A stretch of DNA of 9,473 nt, from assembly GCA_964352225.1 (NCBI GenBank), contig CAYGRM010000263.1, forward strand, positions 1 through 9,473, given 5' to 3'. Below are positions 6,485 through 9,473 of the stretch, piece by piece. The notes beneath the pieces were generated by a model. The model ran no database searches. It was not told the DNA's origin and saw only the letters and a program-made list of their open reading frames with translations. A program made the position numbers and the translations under genes. The stretch comes from CAJQQY01 sp964352225 (GTDB taxonomy: Bacteria > Bacteroidota > Bacteroidia > Chitinophagales > Saprospiraceae). Each line of letters begins with the position of its first letter. Within the stretch, counting starts at the first letter, position 1.

Positions 6485-8770
6485 ATGGATAAAAAATCAT
6501 TAAAAGAAGAAGCGTTAAAGTATCACGAAGAAGGCCGTCCAGGGAAAATTGAGGTGATCCCAACTAAAGCTACCGCTAATCAAAGAGACCTTTCTTTAGC
6601 GTACTCACCAGGAGTAGCAGAGCCTTGTTTGGAAATTGAAAAGAACCCAAGTGACGTTTATAAATATACTGCCAAAGGTAACCTAGTGGCTGTCATCAGT
6701 AATGGAACTGCAGTTTTAGGTCTTGGAGATATTGGCCCTGCTGCGGGGAAACCCGTGATGGAGGGAAAAGGGTTATTATTTAAAATTTATGCTGATATCG
6801 ATTGTTTCGATTTAGAATTGGACACCAAAGATGTAGATGAATTTGTGCGAACGGTTAAGATTCTAGAGCCAACATTTGGAGGAGTCAATCTGGAAGATAT
6901 CTCTGCGCCAGCTTGTTTTGAAATAGAGGAGCGACTCAAGAAAGAATTGAATATTCCAGTCATGCACGATGACCAACACGGAACAGCAATTATCAGCGGT
7001 GCTGCCTTATTGAATGCGTTAGAAATTATTGGAAAAAATATTTCTGAGGTGAAAATTGTGGTGAATGGAGCAGGAGCATCAGCGATTTCGTGTACTCGAA
7101 TTTATGTTTCCTTAGGTGCCAAAAAGGAAAACATTTTCATGTATGATAGTAAAGGTTTGATTCATGGTGATCGTGATAATTTGGATGGAAAAAAGCCAGA
7201 ATTTATCAATAATACAAAACCCATAGATACTTCTTTGACAGATATTTTGGATGGAGCTGATGTTTTTATTGGTTTGTCAAAAGGAAATGTTTTGAGTAAA
7301 GATATGGTGAAAAAAATGGCAAAAAATTGTATCATTTTTGCCATGGCGAATCCCACCCCTGAAATTAGTTATGAAGATGCAACTGCAGCTCGGGAAGATT
7401 GTATCATGGCAACTGGCCGTTCGGATTATCCTAATCAAGTAAATAATGTTTTAGGGTTTCCATTTATTTTTAGAGGTGCATTAGATGTTAGAGCTTCAGA
7501 AATAAATGAAGAAATGAAATTGGCTGCCGTTTATGCCTTGGCTGAATTGGCTAAAAAACCAGTTCCAGACATCGTAAATTTGGCCTATGGAAATACTAAT
7601 TTAAAATTTGGAAGAGATTATATTATTCCAAAACCGGTAGATCCAAGATTGATCACCACCGTTGCTCCTGCCGTAGCTAGAGCAGCCATGGAATCAGGTG
7701 TAGCGAAAAATCCAATAACCGATTGGGAGGCTTACGAATTACAATTAGAAAGTCGCTTAGGAAATGATAATGCACTTTCCAAAGTCATTGAAAATAAAGC
7801 AAAGCAAGATTTGAAAAGAGTGGTTTTTGCGGATGCTGAAAATGTCTCTGTACTCAAAGCTGCCAGAGTGGTTGTCGAAGAAAAAATAGCGCATCCAATT
7901 CTTTTGGGAAAAAAAGATGTCATCCTAAAATTGATGGAGGAATATCAAATCGAGTTGCCTAATGTAACTATGATTGATCCTAAAACACCAAAGGATAATC
8001 AAGAAGTGAAAACTTTTGAAGTGTATTCTCATTTGTTTTTTGAAAAAAGAAAAAGAAAAGGGATTACTTCTTCGGATGCTCGCGAGCTCATGAGAGGGAA
8101 TAATTATTACGGAACCATGATGGTCGAAACAGGGAGTGCTGATGCCATGATTGGAGGTTTGTCCAAAAGATATCCAGATACCATTCGCCCTGCTTTGCAA
8201 ATTGTAGGAGCAAAAGAAGGTATCTCAAAAGTAGCAAGCGTACATATTTTAATGACCAAAAACGGACCATTATTTTTAGGTGATACTACCATTAATCATC
8301 ACTTGAATGCAGAAGATATTGCTGCCATTACTGAATTAGTAGCTGCTGAAGTTCGACGATATAATATTGAACCCAAAATTGGTTTAGTTACCTATTCAAA
8401 TTTTGGTTCTGTTCCTAATGGAGAGTCTGCCGTTTTGATGCGAAATGCAACTAAGATTATTCACCAAAAACATCCAGATTGGATTGTAGATGGAGAAATG
8501 CAGGCACATCTTGCTCTGGATCCGCAAAAACTAAAAGAGTTTTATCCATTCTCAAAATTGGCTGGATATCGAGCTAATACATTGATCTTCCCCAATCTTT
8601 CTTCTGCTAATATTGCATACAATTTATTGAGTACAGCATCTGATATTAGTGTAGTAGGGCCAGTTTTATTAGGTCTTAAAAAGCCAATTCACATTTTGCA
8701 GATGGGAGCAAGTGTTCGACAGATTGTAGATATGGTTGGAATTGCGGCCATTCATGCGCAGGATGTGTAG
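6485..8770 (+). CDS. maeB: NADP-type malic enzyme with PTA-like domain (MaeB)
   Basis: This cytosolic enzyme oxidatively decarboxylates malate to pyruvate and CO2 with reduction of NAD(P)+. At 761 residues it is almost the length of E. coli MaeB. The N-terminal malic domain carries the catalytic tyrosine Y40 (YSPGVAEP) and catalytic lysine K95 (MEGKGLLFK). The metal ligands are E137-D138 (NLEDISAP) and D163 (HDDQHGTA). The dinucleotide fold has GAGASA at 195-200 and then YDSKG at 220-224. The C-terminal region (about 430-761) is a phosphotransacetylase-like domain; in studied MaeB proteins it lacks PTA activity and mediates acetyl-CoA inhibition. All expected catalytic residues are present. 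NADP preference is inferred from the MaeB subfamily and not proved by the sequence. The gene follows the dicarboxylate transporter, so imported malate could feed directly into pyruvate and NADPH. It has its own probable -7 box at 6453-6460. Confidence 0.95.
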   Translation: MDKKSLKEEALKYHEEGRPGKIEVIPTKATANQRDLSLAYSPGVAEPCLEIEKNPSDVYKYTAKGNLVAVISNGTAVLGLGDIGPAAGKPVMEGKGLLFKIYADIDCFDLELDTKDVDEFVRTVKILEPTFGGVNLEDISAPACFEIEERLKKELNIPVMHDDQHGTAIISGAALLNALEIIGKNISEVKIVVNGAGASAISCTRIYVSLGAKKENIFMYDSKGLIHGDRDNLDGKKPEFINNTKPIDTSLTDILDGADVFIGLSKGNVLSKDMVKKMAKNCIIFAMANPTPEISYEDATAAREDCIMATGRSDYPNQVNNVLGFPFIFRGALDVRASEINEEMKLAAVYALAELAKKPVPDIVNLAYGNTNLKFGRDYIIPKPVDPRLITTVAPAVARAAMESGVAKNPITDWEAYELQLESRLGNDNALSKVIENKAKQDLKRVVFADAENVSVLKAARVVVEEKIAHPILLGKKDVILKLMEEYQIELPNVTMIDPKTPKDNQEVKTFEVYSHLFFEKRKRKGITSSDARELMRGNNYYGTMMVETGSADAMIGGLSKRYPDTIRPALQIVGAKEGISKVASVHILMTKNGPLFLGDTTINHHLNAEDIAAITELVAAEVRRYNIEPKIGLVTYSNFGSVPNGESAVLMRNATKIIHQKHPDWIVDGEMQAHLALDPQKLKEFYPFSKLAGYRANTLIFPNLSSANIAYNLLSTASDISVVGPVLLGLKKPIHILQMGASVRQIVDMVGIAAIHAQDV

Positions 8771-8780
8771 TTAATTTTAA

Positions 8781-8854
8781 AGTGATGAGATAGGAGTGAT
8801 AAGTGATGAGTCTTATTCGTCAAATTCTTTCCTTATCATTTCTATTTCATCGCT
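8781..8854 (+). repeat. Long degenerate hairpin after maeB
   Basis: Bases 8781-8811 can pair with 8824-8854 over about 31 positions. The outer 23 positions (8781-8803 with 8832-8854) pair without a break if G-U wobbles are allowed; the inner part has mismatches. The loop is about 12 bases. The left arm is built of repeated AGTGATGAG/AGTGATAAG units, with AGTGATGAG at 8781-8789 and AGTGATGAG again at 8802-8810. The wobbles favour the plus-strand RNA, so it may close the malic enzyme transcript even though no clean T tract follows. It also resembles a decayed intergenic repeat. Confidence 0.5.
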
Positions 8855-8886
8855 CTTGAAATTTTAATAACAATACATTTACAAAA

Positions 8887-9473
8887 ATGAATAATATATT
8901 TTTCTTTTCCTTTTTTTCCCTTCTTCTGTTCTCTTGCCAAACTCAAACTGAAAATCCTTTAGTGGCAAAATATCATATTGAATACGAAGCAATCAAAAGT
9001 CAGACGATGGCGCAAAAATCTGATATTATTCGTCTTGTCAAACAACTTCCACCCAATTACCAAAACGCCATCCAACAAGGCATTACTGCCATCGAGCAAT
9101 ACGACCTTTCTGAATTTTTACAAAAAGAAAAAATGAATGAGGAAGGGTTAAGCTTACTTTTTCAAAGCATTCGTCAGTTTTTGGAAGACATTGAAAAAAC
9201 GAAAAACTTCAAGGCTACAGCCAATCAAACTGAAATGTATAATTTGTTTAAAAAAAGGTTGCTAGAAAATAAAAAGAGCATCGATCCATTTATTGCCGCC
9301 TGTGAAAAATCAAATAATCCAGATCAGTTGAATAGTGGTATTTTTTTGAAAAAAGTGATGCAATATGATATCCATGAATTTGTTCAAAACACATTTATTG
9401 GCACAAATGAATTTGAAAATACCTTTTCTGAAGTGAATCAAAACTGGGATGAATTTATCACCAATGTGATGAT
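8887..9473 (+). CDS. Putative lipoprotein, unknown function (3' truncated)
   Basis: The reading frame stays open from the ATG at 8887 to the window edge, giving 195 complete codons; the true end lies outside. The N terminus is a short lipoprotein signal: a Phe/Leu-rich core ending in LLFSC, with C17 as the lipidated residue. The exported part begins QTQTENPLVAKYHIEYE. The remainder is hydrophilic, rich in Lys, Glu, Gln and Asn, and looks mostly helical, with no further membrane segment. No family was recognised. The lipobox fixes the start codon, and the leader before it is A-rich (ACAAAA). It lies 116 bp after maeB and past a long hairpin, so it may be transcribed separately. Any link to malate metabolism would be speculative. 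Confidence 0.8.
   Translation, partial: MNNIFFFSFFSLLLFSCQTQTENPLVAKYHIEYEAIKSQTMAQKSDIIRLVKQLPPNYQNAIQQGITAIEQYDLSEFLQKEKMNEEGLSLLFQSIRQFLEDIEKTKNFKATANQTEMYNLFKKRLLENKKSIDPFIAACEKSNNPDQLNSGIFLKKVMQYDIHEFVQNTFIGTNEFENTFSEVNQNWDEFITNVM

Noticed and set aside
7162..8292. Several antisense frames of 60-91 codons opposite maeB
   Set aside because: All fall inside a gene whose catalytic motifs and family length are complete, and none has a signal of its own.
1..9473. CRISPR array, tRNA, rRNA, prophage or toxin-antitoxin genes
   Set aside because: No regularly spaced repeats, tRNA-like cloverleaf, rRNA sequence, integrase, transposase or toxin-antitoxin pair was seen when reading either strand.

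Overview
The window looks like a chromosomal segment from a member of the Bacteroidota, probably the Cytophagales and perhaps near Algoriphagus/Cyclobacteriaceae. The reasons are low GC, A-rich leaders without Shine-Dalgarno sequences, a TAnnTTTG-type -7 promoter box before the malic enzyme, a periplasmic beta-propeller/Y_Y_Y histidine kinase beside a LytTR regulator, and a short signal-peptidase-II lipoprotein leader. The placement rests on these family traits alone and not on any database comparison.

Layout. Bases 1-592 hold no convincing gene. They contain a 169-bp palindromic, MITE-like element (264-432) and a plus-strand intrinsic terminator (503-535) with no obvious gene to serve. A LytTR response regulator lies on the minus strand (593-1333). 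Across a 307-bp divergent spacer, a 1065-residue membrane-anchored sensor kinase runs on the plus strand (1641-4838). The spacer contains two 9-bp sequences, 1493-1501 and 1514-1522, that both fit the LytTR binding consensus and are separated by exactly 12 bp, so the pair probably autoregulates. Next on the plus strand come a DASS/SLC13 dicarboxylate transporter (4925-6364) and a full-length MaeB-type malic enzyme with a C-terminal phosphotransacetylase-like domain (6485-8770). The 5' 195 codons of an unrecognised lipoprotein gene (8887 to the window end) follow. A perfect 13-bp-arm palindrome separates kinase and transporter, and a long degenerate hairpin separates malic enzyme and lipoprotein.

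How it may work together. The transporter and malic enzyme make a coherent route: C4-dicarboxylate uptake, then malate to pyruvate, CO2 and NAD(P)H, with the PTA-like domain able to sense acetyl-CoA. The adjoining sensor kinase and LytTR regulator might respond to an extracellular signal linked to that substrate. This is inferred only from gene order; no LytTR-type site was found before the transporter or the malic enzyme. Nothing here is clearly a new defence or mobile system. The points most worth checking are the LytTR tandem site, the orphan terminator with the foldable element upstream of it, and the two intergenic palindromes.
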